A stretch of DNA of 28,327 nt from UBA1231 sp045652765. Lineage in GTDB: Bacteria; Bacillota_I; Bacilli_A; ML615J-28; CAG-313. The notes under the pieces were generated by a model. It had not been told where the DNA came from. It did not search any database and worked only from the letters and a program-made list of their open reading frames with translations. A program made the position numbers and the translations under genes. Within the stretch, counting starts at the first letter, position 1. Each line of letters begins with the position of its first letter. The stretch spans positions 1-28,327 of the forward strand of contig JAZOLG010000014.1 in NCBI GenBank assembly GCA_045652765.1, in the 5' to 3' direction. Shown here piece after piece: positions 1 through 8,758 of this stretch.

Positions 1-2209
1 CACTTGTTGCAGAATCAGCAAATTGAATATTTGTATGAGTTCCACTTGCAACAGCATTAACATATACGATTGAACCATCAGCTTTTACAAGCTTGATTTG
101 ATATCCACCTTCAACTGCGATGAAATAAATATCAGCAGCTTGAGTGTGATCTTCTACAGTTGCACCATAGTAACCATCCATTTCACCAGTTAAGAAATAT
201 TCTTTACCTAAAACAGCAGCGTTAAGATGTGCAAAACCTAATTTATAAGCAACATTTTCTTTAATTGTAGTTACAACACCAAATGTTGGTTCTTGAGTTC
301 CACCTTGTTCAGGATTTACAGCAAGAACAACAGCATTTAATTGAGGATTACCATTGTATGAAGTTCTTAAAACTAATAATTGAACTTTATCACCAAGTTT
401 GATTTGGTTAGTTAATTCATTTGTTAAGAAGTCTTTTTGATTAGTATATTTATATTTGCTAGTTGCAGCATCCCATGCCATAGCAGCTTCTGAAGCAGTA
501 GAACCATATACTACGATTTGGCTACCATCTTCACCTTCAAGAATGAAGTTACCATACATAGTTGGAGCTTCATCTGGAGTACCAATTTTGTTACCCCATT
601 GAACAACTGTACCAGTAACTTTAAATGTTTCTAACATTTCTTCTTTTAAGTCAATTAATTCTTTAACAGTTTTTTCAGCAATTTCAGCTTTTGTATATTT
701 AATTGTTACTTCAACTTTTACTTCTTGAGAGAATTCTCCGTTTGTAGCAGTTGCAGTTAATGTAACTTTAACATCTTCTTTAGCACCATTTAAGCTTGCT
801 ACTAAAGATTCAAGGTTGATATAACCTTCTTTATCAGCTGTCCATCCGCTTAATACTGAACCATTTTCAAGTGTTCCAGTAGGAAGTTCAACTTTTTCAC
901 CATCTTTAACAGTAACAACTGGTTTAATACCAGCTACGTCAGCTGTTAATTTGTCTTCTGCAGACATTTCGATTAATGTTGGTTGATAGTCGTAGTTATT
1001 TAAGATACCTACCCAGTAACCATTGCTGTGGCAATAGTACATAGCAAGTTCAAATTCAGCAGCTTTACCTAACATTCCTTTTAATAATTCTTCTTCATAA
1101 GTACCATATGATTTATAGTAAATTTGAATGAAGTGATCACTTTCAGTTGATTGGATTGCATAATTTGTATATCCATCAACTGTTTTTTGAATAAATAAAC
1201 CAGATAATTTTACACGATGACCTGGGATCTTATGATCTGTATCTTGTGCAGGATATTTTGCATACCATTCTTCAATTGTAGTTTCTTCAGCAGCTACGTA
1301 TTCAGAAGCTTCACTAATTACTTCAACAGTTGATTTTAATCCGATTTGGATTGTTCCATTATAGTAAGCAGGTTGACCTGTTACGATAACTCTGTCACCG
1401 ATATTAACAGGGTTTTGTGGACCATAAACATAAATTGCATTTCCTTGATCATCAGCCATTGTAAATGAGTGATTATCATATCCATCGCCCCATACTTGTT
1501 CAGTAACAACACCTTCAATAGAAACGTTTAATGCATTTCCATTTTCATCTTTAAATAATGTTCCAGCATTAAAATCTGCCCAATTAGCTAATACGTAATC
1601 TTCTAATTGACCAACAGACATTGTATTTGTTTCAGCTTTTTTAGTTACATTGAAAATTAATGTTCTAGAACCTTTTTGATAATAAGTTTGATCGCCAACT
1701 TGATAAGGAGCTTTAACGTTGATAGTGATTGCTACTTCAACATCTTCTTCATTAGCTTCAGGTCTATTAACAACAAATTCTAAAATTTTAGTTTCTTTAG
1801 TTTCAATTCCAGTGATTTTTTCTGGATTAGCAGGATCACCGTATACATATGCTCTTTTTTTGTAAGTAACCCATTGTGGTTTCATAATTTCAGGGTTTGA
1901 ACTTTCAAAAGTAGCGCTCATACCATATAAATATCCTGAATAACTATTATTTCTTAAGTCATTTTCAGAAACTTTACCATCCGCAGGTTCAATGATTTTT
2001 ACATTTCCTACTACTGGTTCTTTTACTTTATCATTAATGATTTCACCAAACTTAAAGTTTGTTAATAACCATTCTACATTTTCTTTGGCTTCATTTACAC
2101 CTTCTCTGTCAGATACTTCACCACTGAAGTTACATCCAACAATGCATAATGTTAAGAAGAAAACAGCAAAGAAACTTAACATTTTTTTACCAATTCTGGT
2201 AATCGACAT
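1..2209 (-). CDS. Large OB-fold/Ig-like surface lipoprotein (3' end outside window)
   Basis: A reading frame open from the ATG at 2209 to the window edge (736 codons, no stop), so the C-terminus is missing. A GGAGG site at 2219-2223 supports the start. Residues 1-26 are a lipoprotein signal ending in IVGC (lipid Cys26). Three stretches resemble small OB-fold modules: about 228-298 (with GDRVIVTGQPAYYNGTIQI), about 328-400, and about 525-620 (GDKVQLLVLRTSYNGNPQL). Beta-rich segments at about 85-190 and 430-515 (ending LTATATNGEFSQEVKVEVTI) resemble the atypical bacterial Ig-like domains of gut Bacillota surface proteins. It is the last visible gene of the transporter/nuclease operon, 28 nt after the nuclease gene. 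Its job is unknown; binding of nucleic acid or carbohydrate at the cell surface is an inference from the OB-like modules and the neighbours. Domain assignments are by eye. Confidence 0.8.
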   Translation of the reverse strand, partial: MSITRIGKKMLSFFAVFFLTLCIVGCNFSGEVSDREGVNEAKENVEWLLTNFKFGEIINDKVKEPVVGNVKIIEPADGKVSENDLRNNSYSGYLYGMSATFESSNPEIMKPQWVTYKKRAYVYGDPANPEKITGIETKETKILEFVVNRPEANEEDVEVAITINVKAPYQVGDQTYYQKGSRTLIFNVTKKAETNTMSVGQLEDYVLANWADFNAGTLFKDENGNALNVSIEGVVTEQVWGDGYDNHSFTMADDQGNAIYVYGPQNPVNIGDRVIVTGQPAYYNGTIQIGLKSTVEVISEASEYVAAEETTIEEWYAKYPAQDTDHKIPGHRVKLSGLFIQKTVDGYTNYAIQSTESDHFIQIYYKSYGTYEEELLKGMLGKAAEFELAMYYCHSNGYWVGILNNYDYQPTLIEMSAEDKLTADVAGIKPVVTVKDGEKVELPTGTLENGSVLSGWTADKEGYINLESLVASLNGAKEDVKVTLTATATNGEFSQEVKVEVTIKYTKAEIAEKTVKELIDLKEEMLETFKVTGTVVQWGNKIGTPDEAPTMYGNFILEGEDGSQIVVYGSTASEAAMAWDAATSKYKYTNQKDFLTNELTNQIKLGDKVQLLVLRTSYNGNPQLNAVVLAVNPEQGGTQEPTFGVVTTIKENVAYKLGFAHLNAAVLGKEYFLTGEMDGYYGATVEDHTQAADIYFIAVEGGYQIKLVKADGSIVYVNAVASGTHTNIQFADSATS

Positions 2210-2237
2210 TTTTTTATTCCTCCGTTTTGTATTTTTA

Positions 2238-3959
2238 TTATGCAAAGACAACATCGTCTGTGCGAGTTAACATAATTTGTACTTCGGCATCATTATATTC
2301 ACCGTCGTATATAGCAACAATTCCAACAAGTTTAGCAAAAGTTTTGCCTTGGAAGTATTGCCAACAATTAATATTGTGTTTTCCAACTGGGTTAAGTGCA
2401 CCATCAGCATAGTATGCTTTTTCAGTCACTTGACCATTTACCGCCGGGATAATAGTTTTATCACCAACTACATCTTGTTTAATTGAACATTTGTCATCAA
2501 CTCTAATATTGATGATATTTCCATATGCATCTCTACATTTAATTGTATATGCATCGCTTCCGGCAGTATTATATCCGCCGATTACAGTTAAATTACTTAA
2601 CTCAACTAATGTTCCCATCATTTGAACATTGTCAACAGTTAATGAAGAAGTATCGTCTAATTTATATACATGTTGATCATATTTTTGATATTTACCATCT
2701 ACAACAGGTGATAAAATTTCAATTCCACTAGATGTTACTCCTGTAATTTGTAATGCTCCACTGTATGTTCCGATATTACCTTCTACTTTGATTTCATAAC
2801 CAATTTGTAAAATACTTGATACACCTGAGAATCCACCATATAAATATACGCCATACCACTCACCATCTTGTAAGATATAAGGCATATTAATAGATGCATC
2901 CATTGTATCTTTAACGATTGTTTTATACCATTCTTTTTCTGGTAATTCATCACTATCAGCTGTAATTGCTTGATAGTATTCATATAATGTTTGACCAGCT
3001 TCGCCGCCTTCAGCAACTACGCCAGTATCAGTTTCGCCTATCCACCAGTTACCATTAGTACCGATTTCAGGCATTTCAGGGTTTTCATCAGATGCAGTAA
3101 TATTAAATGATTGATCACCAATATGCCATACACCTGGTTCTTGTTGTTGAATATACGCAGAGAAATCTCCAACTTTACGAGCAACAACACCACGTACTAC
3201 AACTTTAATATGACTATCTGTATAGCCATCAAATTTATCTCTTAATTCCTTAAGAGTCATATATTGACCTTCATCACTATAATCGTAATCAGGGTCTTGA
3301 ACTTCTCTATTCCAAATACGGAAATTTTGTTTTTGAACGGCAAAGTCAGCATCTAATAATGTGTCAGCATACATTGTTCCTGATGATTTACTAGCGCTGA
3401 ATGATTGTTCAATAATTTCTAAATTTAATAATCTAAATTCTGATCCACCTTGTGGTAAATACCAAATCCAAGCAAGGTATCTTTCACCAGTTGAATCAAA
3501 TCTATTTGTTTTTAATGTATCTGCTTGTAATACAATTTTTTCAGCTTTTTTTAATGTTTCTCTTGTGAATCTTGCAGCTGCAATTCCCCAAGGTTCTAAT
3601 TTATAAGTTGATTCAGGAGTATCAATTCCATTGAATCTTGCAGTAAATACAACTCCTCCATCTTTGAATGTAGCAGTATCGCCATCAATCGCAGTAGCTA
3701 GAGTTACTTCTCCGATACCATCTTTAATAAAACTTTTACCTAAATAAGCTGCTTCAAGTTTTAATGCGTCAGTATAAGGAGTTTTAATATCTTCTGGAGT
3801 TGATGGTGTTGATGGTACATATGTAGGATCTTTTTCTTGACATTTTGTACAAACACCAGCAACATAACTATGTTCACATTCCTTTGGTGCAGGAGGTGTA
3901 CATCCTACAACTCCTACAGCAAGTAATGCGATTAAAATTAATCTAAATATTTTTTTCAT
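2238..3959 (-). CDS. Surface lipoprotein with SNase-like (thermonuclease) domain and OB-like repeats
   Basis: 573 aa. The signal peptide ends in VVGC (lipid Cys20), followed by a short possible metal knuckle (Cys28, His30, Cys37, Cys40) and a Pro/Thr linker. Residues about 85-215 match staphylococcal nuclease. Asp94, Arg108, Asp113, Thr114, Glu116 and Arg160 correspond to Asp21, Arg35, Asp40, Thr41, Glu43 and Arg87, with identical spacing, so the calcium site and catalytic residues look intact. The rest (about 240-573) contains OB-like stretches, e.g. GYEIKVEGNIGTYSGALQI near 390-410 and a final one ending at the C-terminus. The expected activity is calcium-dependent cleavage of DNA/RNA outside the cell. 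It starts 15 nt after the solute-binding protein gene and has no strong Shine-Dalgarno of its own, which suggests coupled translation. Function beyond nuclease activity is inferred from context. Confidence 0.88.
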   Translation of the reverse strand: MKKIFRLILIALLAVGVVGCTPPAPKECEHSYVAGVCTKCQEKDPTYVPSTPSTPEDIKTPYTDALKLEAAYLGKSFIKDGIGEVTLATAIDGDTATFKDGGVVFTARFNGIDTPESTYKLEPWGIAAARFTRETLKKAEKIVLQADTLKTNRFDSTGERYLAWIWYLPQGGSEFRLLNLEIIEQSFSASKSSGTMYADTLLDADFAVQKQNFRIWNREVQDPDYDYSDEGQYMTLKELRDKFDGYTDSHIKVVVRGVVARKVGDFSAYIQQQEPGVWHIGDQSFNITASDENPEMPEIGTNGNWWIGETDTGVVAEGGEAGQTLYEYYQAITADSDELPEKEWYKTIVKDTMDASINMPYILQDGEWYGVYLYGGFSGVSSILQIGYEIKVEGNIGTYSGALQITGVTSSGIEILSPVVDGKYQKYDQHVYKLDDTSSLTVDNVQMMGTLVELSNLTVIGGYNTAGSDAYTIKCRDAYGNIINIRVDDKCSIKQDVVGDKTIIPAVNGQVTEKAYYADGALNPVGKHNINCWQYFQGKTFAKLVGIVAIYDGEYNDAEVQIMLTRTDDVVFA

Positions 3960-3974
3960 TTTAAATGAACCAAA

Positions 3975-5495
3975 TTATCTTAAGTTTGCTAAAGCCTTTT
4001 TGTAAGCTTCATCAATTGTTTTACCACCGTATAATACACCTTCAACTAAGTATTCAACTTGGTCACGGCAAGTAGCTGTTCCAGGGAATGATGGAGATGT
4101 ATAATAGTTTGCTCTTTGTTCCCAACCAACTAATGATACGATGTCTTCTAATTCTTGACCAACATAAACACCATTTTGGTCATAACCGCGTAAGCTTAAA
4201 TCATATTTTTCAGAATTTCTTAAACTTGAAAGAATTGGATAATAACCAGTTCCATCACACCACATAAATGTAGGTTGTTTTTCATCTTCTAATCCTTCAG
4301 TCCATGTAGTTAAGAATTTAATGAATAACCAACCAGCTAATTCTTCTTCAGCAGTTTTACTGTTGAATAATGCAATATTAGTACCTTGTTGGATTACATA
4401 TTGATTTTGTCCTGTAGCATAAGTAGCTTCTCTTTGTGGATAAGGTAAAACACCTAATACGAATTTACCTTGAGGGTTGTTATATGATGCACCAGCAGAT
4501 GAACCAATAACCATTTTAACTTGTTGACCAACAAATTTTTCAGATGTATAAGCATCTGGATCACCCCATGCTGATGCTGTTACAAAGTAACCAGCTTTAT
4601 AAGCATTTAAATACCATTGAATAGCAGCTCTTGATTGAGCATTGTCAAATAAGAATTGACCTTGGTTTTCACCAGTAAGTTTTGTATATTCACCACCCCA
4701 TTGTTGAGTTAGTGTGATAAACATATTACCTTCTGAATCGTAAGAGAATGCATAGTTATTTAATTTTTCTTTTGCATCTAGTGCTTTATATTCAGGTGTA
4801 TTAACGAAATATTGACCAATTTCTTCAATATCTTCCCAACTTAAATGAGCACCTTCATTAGCTTTGAACACTTGTTTGTCATTTTCAGTAACGATTTGAC
4901 CTAAGTTGTATTTAGCTAATAAACCATTTTGTTCAAACCATGAAGCGTTAATGAATAATACTTCTGTAGATTTGTTAAATGGTAATGAATAGAATGTTTG
5001 TTTGCTGTCGAAGATTCTTCCTTCTGCTAAATAACTAGGGATATAGTCATTTAATTGTGCAGCTGTTAAACCTACAACAGGGTGATTGATATATGTATCT
5101 AATTCACGAACACCTAAGTATTTGCCATTAGCATTACCTTCTAAGTACATTGAAACGTGGTCAGGATATACTTGAGCGATTGTTGGTTTTTCACCAATTG
5201 TAATACCTTTAACAATTTTGTCTCTTAAATCTGTGTAACCACCTTGTGAAGAGTGAGTTACTTTAATGTTTGGATAGTATTGATTGAATACTTTAATGAT
5301 TTCATCAATAACCACTTGGTTTTTTTGACCCATAGCATGCCAGAATGTTACGCTAGCACTTAAATTTCTTAAGTCACTTTGACTTAATTCTGGAATTGTG
5401 TGCATTCCGTTAGTCTCATTATTCTCTTTTTTGCCGCATCCTACAACAAGGAATAATGCAGCAAAAACTAGAACAAAAGATAATAGTTTTTTCAT
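3975..5495 (-). CDS. Extracellular solute-binding lipoprotein, family 1 (CUT1 type)
   Basis: 506 aa. The signal peptide ends in LVVGC (lipid Cys20), so the protein is anchored on the outer face of the membrane. The mature part opens with VTFWHAMGQKNQVVIDEII and continues with KIVKGITIGEKPTIAQVYPD, the typical start of family-1 binding proteins for sugars, oligosaccharides and glycerol-3-phosphate (UgpB/MalE class). It should capture the substrate and pass it to the two permeases upstream. GGAGG lies just before the ATG. A small hairpin (8-bp arms, 5524-5531 and 5536-5543) sits between the preceding permease stop and this gene and could stabilise the 3' mRNA, which would fit the excess of binding protein usual in such systems. 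The ligand cannot be read from sequence; the nuclease neighbour makes nucleotides or sugar phosphates worth considering. Confidence 0.93.
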   Translation of the reverse strand: MKKLLSFVLVFAALFLVVGCGKKENNETNGMHTIPELSQSDLRNLSASVTFWHAMGQKNQVVIDEIIKVFNQYYPNIKVTHSSQGGYTDLRDKIVKGITIGEKPTIAQVYPDHVSMYLEGNANGKYLGVRELDTYINHPVVGLTAAQLNDYIPSYLAEGRIFDSKQTFYSLPFNKSTEVLFINASWFEQNGLLAKYNLGQIVTENDKQVFKANEGAHLSWEDIEEIGQYFVNTPEYKALDAKEKLNNYAFSYDSEGNMFITLTQQWGGEYTKLTGENQGQFLFDNAQSRAAIQWYLNAYKAGYFVTASAWGDPDAYTSEKFVGQQVKMVIGSSAGASYNNPQGKFVLGVLPYPQREATYATGQNQYVIQQGTNIALFNSKTAEEELAGWLFIKFLTTWTEGLEDEKQPTFMWCDGTGYYPILSSLRNSEKYDLSLRGYDQNGVYVGQELEDIVSLVGWEQRANYYTSPSFPGTATCRDQVEYLVEGVLYGGKTIDEAYKKALANLR

Positions 5496-5523
5496 TTTTT
5501 TCTTCCTCCATAAATTTTATAGT

Positions 5524-5543
5524 AAACTAAACTATTTTAGTTT
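5524..5543 (-). other. Small intra-operon hairpin between permease and binding-protein genes
   Basis: Perfect 8-bp arms (AAACTAAA / TTTAGTTT) separated by 4 nt, touching the stop codon of the second permease gene. No T-run follows on the minus strand, so it is not a convincing terminator. It may be an RNA-stabilising or processing element, or chance in AT-rich sequence. Confidence 0.35.
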
Positions 5544-6562
5544 TACCCTTTGATTCCACTTCTTGATACACCTTTAACAATGTATTTTCTAAATAAAATA
5601 AACACAAGAAGTAGTGGTACGGTTACAACTGTTGTTGCAGCCATTTGTAAATGTGTAACTGGTTTTCCGCCTTCTTCAACGGCAAACCCTTTACGTAGAC
5701 CAACCGTAATTAATGTTTTTTCATCTGTTGAAGCATCAACTACAAGATTTGGCCAAATGTATGAGTTCCAAGCACCCATAAGCTTTAAAATAGTGATTGT
5801 AATAATTGTAGGTGACGCAATTGGGATCATAACTTTTAATAAGTATTTGAAGTCACTTGTGCCATCTACTTTAGCAGCATAATAAAGTTCGTTTGGAATT
5901 TGCTTAAAGTTGTTTCTTAATAGGAATATATAATAAGTACTTACCCAGAAAGGAATAATCATTGCTTGATAAGTGTCATACCATCCTAATTTTTCAACGT
6001 GACAAACAGTAATATAGTTTGTGATAACTAATACTTCACCTGGAATCATCATAGTCGCAATAAAGATTGTGAACATTAAATCTTTTCCTCTGAAGTTTAA
6101 TCTTGCGAACGCATATGCTGATAAAACAGTTGTAACTAGTGTTCCGATTGTTGAGAACACACCGACGATTAAGGTATTAACCATATATTTACCAAAGTTA
6201 ACACCTGGTTGACTCATCGCAATTCTAAAATTAATGAATTGTAATGACTTAGGGATTAATGTTGGCGGATAACCAAGTACTTCGTCTTGAGTCATTAGCG
6301 ATGCCGCAAACATATAATAGAATGGGAATACAACAAAGAATGCAACAATAGTTAAGAATAAATAAACGATTGTATATTTTACAACCTTAAGAATTTTTTC
6401 TTTTCTAATTTGTTTTTGATAATCTACTTCTGATTCTGTTTGTTCAACCCAAAGTTTTTTTGATAATCTTTTATGTTTAACAGATGGATAGTTAGAACAT
6501 TTAATTAAAATCGCTAAAACAAATGCCGCAATTATTAATGAGATAATTATAAACTTAAACAT
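5543..6562 (-). CDS. CUT1-type ABC transporter permease (MalG/UgpE-like)
   Basis: 339 aa integral membrane protein. The inner-membrane loop carries the EAA motif (ELYYAAKVDGTSDFKYLLKV followed by MIPIASPTI) that docks on the ATPase. About six core membrane segments are visible, with VVFPFYYMFAASL at the start of the conserved region and a C-terminal IVKGVSRSGIKG tail typical of MalG-class proteins. An N-terminal extension of about 65 residues with an extra hydrophobic segment (residues 1-22) precedes the core, which is longer than the roughly 270-290 aa usual for this family. It starts 10 nt after the other permease gene, with AGGAGGT before the ATG. It should form a heterodimeric channel with that permease, driven by the MalK-like ATPase. 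Confidence 0.93.
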   Translation of the reverse strand: MFKFIIISLIIAAFVLAILIKCSNYPSVKHKRLSKKLWVEQTESEVDYQKQIRKEKILKVVKYTIVYLFLTIVAFFVVFPFYYMFAASLMTQDEVLGYPPTLIPKSLQFINFRIAMSQPGVNFGKYMVNTLIVGVFSTIGTLVTTVLSAYAFARLNFRGKDLMFTIFIATMMIPGEVLVITNYITVCHVEKLGWYDTYQAMIIPFWVSTYYIFLLRNNFKQIPNELYYAAKVDGTSDFKYLLKVMIPIASPTIITITILKLMGAWNSYIWPNLVVDASTDEKTLITVGLRKGFAVEEGGKPVTHLQMAATTVVTVPLLLVFILFRKYIVKGVSRSGIKG

Positions 6563-6572
6563 GCCTTACCTC

Positions 6573-7490
6573 CTAATAATGCACTCGTTTTCTACCAACG
6601 AGTTCTTTTATTCCAGTGAAAACCATAATAATGATAAACAGCATAACTGCTGCCGCTGCTGCCTCACCGACCCTATGTTCTGCAATTTGTGCGTAAATGT
6701 AACTAACTACTGTACTCATTGATCCAGCATCGCCGATAGGACCTTCAGCTTCACCAAACACCCCAACAATTGAAGTATATTCTTTAAACGAACCAATTAA
6801 CGATGTTGTTGTTAAGAATGCTACTTGTGGAGATAATAAAGGCATTGTTATTTTTGTTAACGTTCTAAACTTAGAAGCGCAGTCAATTTGCGCAGCTTGA
6901 TAATATTGTTTATCGATACCTTGTAAACCACTTAATAAAATTAAAATTTTAAATGGTAAAGAGTTCCAAACAATATATATCATTAAAACAGTTAAAGATT
7001 TTCCATATGTTGGTAAATCTCCACTAACAACACGTCCACCCAACCAGTTAATTGGTTGTGCTCCTACCATTTCTAAAAAGCCATTTAAAATACCATAGCT
7101 TGAGTTAAAAATTGCAGAGAAAACCATACCGATTGCAATAGAGTTTGTTACATATGGCATAAAGAATATTGTTTGATAAATTTTTGTAAACTTTTTAATT
7201 GAATTTAATCCTACTGCAATAAGTAGCGATAGACCAACAGAAATTGGAACCGAAATAAATGCAATTAAGAAAGTTGTTTTAAAGTATTGTAGAATAAACG
7301 GATTTTCCAGAACAGTATTAAAATTACTAAAATTAATATTACCGTTACCAGACAAATGCATATATAAATAATTTTCTTGAAACGCGATAGAAAATGTATT
7401 AAATAACGGATATACTGTGAATATAGCCATCAACACAAGTGTTGGGGCCAAATATATCCAAGCTTCCCACTGGTTACGCTTGACTTCCAT
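6573..7490 (-). CDS. CUT1-type ABC transporter permease (MalF/UgpA-like)
   Basis: 305 aa, about six membrane segments. The N-terminus WIYLAPTLVLMAIFTVYPLF is the standard opening of MalF/UgpA permeases. The EAA loop reads YYQAAQIDCASKFRTLTKIT followed by MPLLSPQ, with Cys in place of the usual Gly of the DGA core. It begins 2 nt after the ATPase stop codon, with a GAAGGTGA Shine-Dalgarno inside the ATPase gene, so translation is probably coupled. It pairs with the second permease to form the membrane channel. Confidence 0.93.
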   Translation of the reverse strand: MEVKRNQWEAWIYLAPTLVLMAIFTVYPLFNTFSIAFQENYLYMHLSGNGNINFSNFNTVLENPFILQYFKTTFLIAFISVPISVGLSLLIAVGLNSIKKFTKIYQTIFFMPYVTNSIAIGMVFSAIFNSSYGILNGFLEMVGAQPINWLGGRVVSGDLPTYGKSLTVLMIYIVWNSLPFKILILLSGLQGIDKQYYQAAQIDCASKFRTLTKITMPLLSPQVAFLTTTSLIGSFKEYTSIVGVFGEAEGPIGDAGSMSTVVSYIYAQIAEHRVGEAAAAAVMLFIIIMVFTGIKELVGRKRVHY

Positions 7491-7492
7491 TA

Positions 7493-8581
7493 TTATTCAC
7501 CTTCAACTTCCATATTTACTTCTGTTAATTTATCAAAAATATGTCGTTTGTTTTTCTTAATATTAACTTTTATTGTTTTACCAACTTCAATTCCTTCGAT
7601 TTCAGCATCAACAATAAATCTAAATGTTGGTGTTTGACAAGCAGGATGTCTTGCAACGATTGATTTATCACGTCCAATAAATTCTACACTTTCTACAACA
7701 AAGCTTAGAGCACCATTGTTCGCACCGTTTTCTACTTCAAATCCTTCTGGTCGAATACCAATTTCTACTTCTTGATCAGGGAAATCAACTGTATCAATCA
7801 CTTCATCGCCGATCATTAATTGTTTGTTTTCGATTCTACCTTCAAACATATTGATTGGAGGAGTACCTAAGAATTTAGCAACAAATTTATTTACTGGGTT
7901 ATTGTATACTTCTTGAGGTTTACCTTTTTGTTGTACAACCCCTAATTTCATAACTACAATTTCATCTGAAATACTCATTGCTTCTTCTTGGTCATGAGTT
8001 ACAAACACTGTTGTAATTCCTGTTTCTCTTTGAATACGTTTAATTTCTTCTCTTGTTTGTAAACGCAAACGAGCATCTAAGTTAGATAGAGGTTCGTCTA
8101 GCAACAATACATCTGGTTGTTTAACAAGCGCACGAGCAATCGCTACACGTTGTTGTTGACCACCTGACAATTGTCTTGGCTTACGATTCAAAAGTGAACC
8201 AATATCAACAAGGTCTGCAACCTTTTGAGTTCTTTCTAAAGCTTCTGCTTTAGGAACTTTCATGTTTTGTAATGGGAATAAAATGTTATTTTTAACAGTC
8301 ATATGAGGATATAATGCATAATTTTGGAATACTAAACCAATACCTCTTTTTTCTGGAGATAATTTTGTAACGTCTTGATCTCCGAAGAAAATTTGACCTT
8401 CTGTAGGACTTAATAGACCAGCAATCATGTAAAGTGTTGTAGACTTACCACATCCTGATGGACCTAAAAGACCTATTAGCTTACCCGAAGGGATAACGAT
8501 ATCGACAGTGTCGACAGCTCTTACTTCGGATTGATCTTTGTCTGAAAAGACTTTTGTTAATTGAACTAATTTAATGTCCAT
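7493..8581 (-). CDS. ABC transporter ATPase of the MalK/UgpC/MsmK class
   Basis: 362 aa, the usual length for CUT1 ATPases. Walker A is GPSGCGKST (residues 40-48). A Q-loop lies in GLVFQNYALYPHM, the signature is LSGGQQQR, Walker B plus D-loop is LLLDEPLSNLDA, and the H-loop His is in VFVTHDQEEA. Residues from about 240 form the C-terminal OB-type regulatory domain of this class (GIRPEGFEV). It powers import through the two permeases downstream. It is the first gene of the operon: GGAGG precedes the ATG, and a well-formed promoter lies about 45 nt upstream. In several Bacillota such ATPases are shared between importers, so it could serve other systems too. Confidence 0.95.
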   Translation of the reverse strand: MDIKLVQLTKVFSDKDQSEVRAVDTVDIVIPSGKLIGLLGPSGCGKSTTLYMIAGLLSPTEGQIFFGDQDVTKLSPEKRGIGLVFQNYALYPHMTVKNNILFPLQNMKVPKAEALERTQKVADLVDIGSLLNRKPRQLSGGQQQRVAIARALVKQPDVLLLDEPLSNLDARLRLQTREEIKRIQRETGITTVFVTHDQEEAMSISDEIVVMKLGVVQQKGKPQEVYNNPVNKFVAKFLGTPPINMFEGRIENKQLMIGDEVIDTVDFPDQEVEIGIRPEGFEVENGANNGALSFVVESVEFIGRDKSIVARHPACQTPTFRFIVDAEIEGIEVGKTIKVNIKKNKRHIFDKLTEVNMEVEGE

Positions 8582-8600
8582 TGTATTTTCCTCCGTATTT

Positions 8601-8653
8601 TAGGGTAGTTCCCTATTCTCACTTATTATATCATAATTCGAGTTTTTTTGCAA
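8601..8653 (-). promoter_or_regulatory. Promoter of the transporter/nuclease operon with a nearby inverted repeat
   Basis: On the minus strand, TTGCAA (8653-8648), a 17-nt spacer and TATAAT (8630-8625), with TG one base upstream of the -10 (extended -10). Just downstream, at 8601-8615, is TAGGG-5 nt-CCCTA, a 5-bp-arm inverted repeat between the expected start point and the GGAGG site. This is a possible small operator or 5'-UTR hairpin. Confidence 0.75.
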
Positions 8654-8701
8654 ACAAGATAACAACTATTTTAATTAACCAGGTAGAAATTGGAAATTTT
8701 A

Positions 8702-8733
8702 GAAAAAAAATATGGCGAATTATTCGCCATATT
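8702..8733 (-). terminator. Terminator after recR
   Basis: A long near-perfect palindrome (ATATGGCGAAT / ATTCGCCATAT, 8709-8733) followed on the minus strand by a run of eight T. It lies about 26 nt after the recR stop and ends the dnaX-ybaB-recR unit, insulating it from the transporter operon promoter. Confidence 0.85.
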
Positions 8734-8758
8734 GCTTTTTTTAATAAATGATTTTTTC

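Noticed and set aside
2783..3016. A 77-codon frame inside the nuclease gene on the same strand, and other short frames opposite the lipoprotein genes
   Set aside because: They lie wholly inside a longer gene with clear domain matches, lack ribosome sites and have unlikely compositions.
5524..5543. Hairpin before the binding-protein gene as a transcription terminator
   Set aside because: No T-run follows on the minus strand, and the downstream genes have no promoter of their own.
8601..8758. A small RNA gene (4.5S RNA or similar) near recR
   Set aside because: Only a terminator, a promoter and a short dyad are visible; no conserved RNA motif was found.
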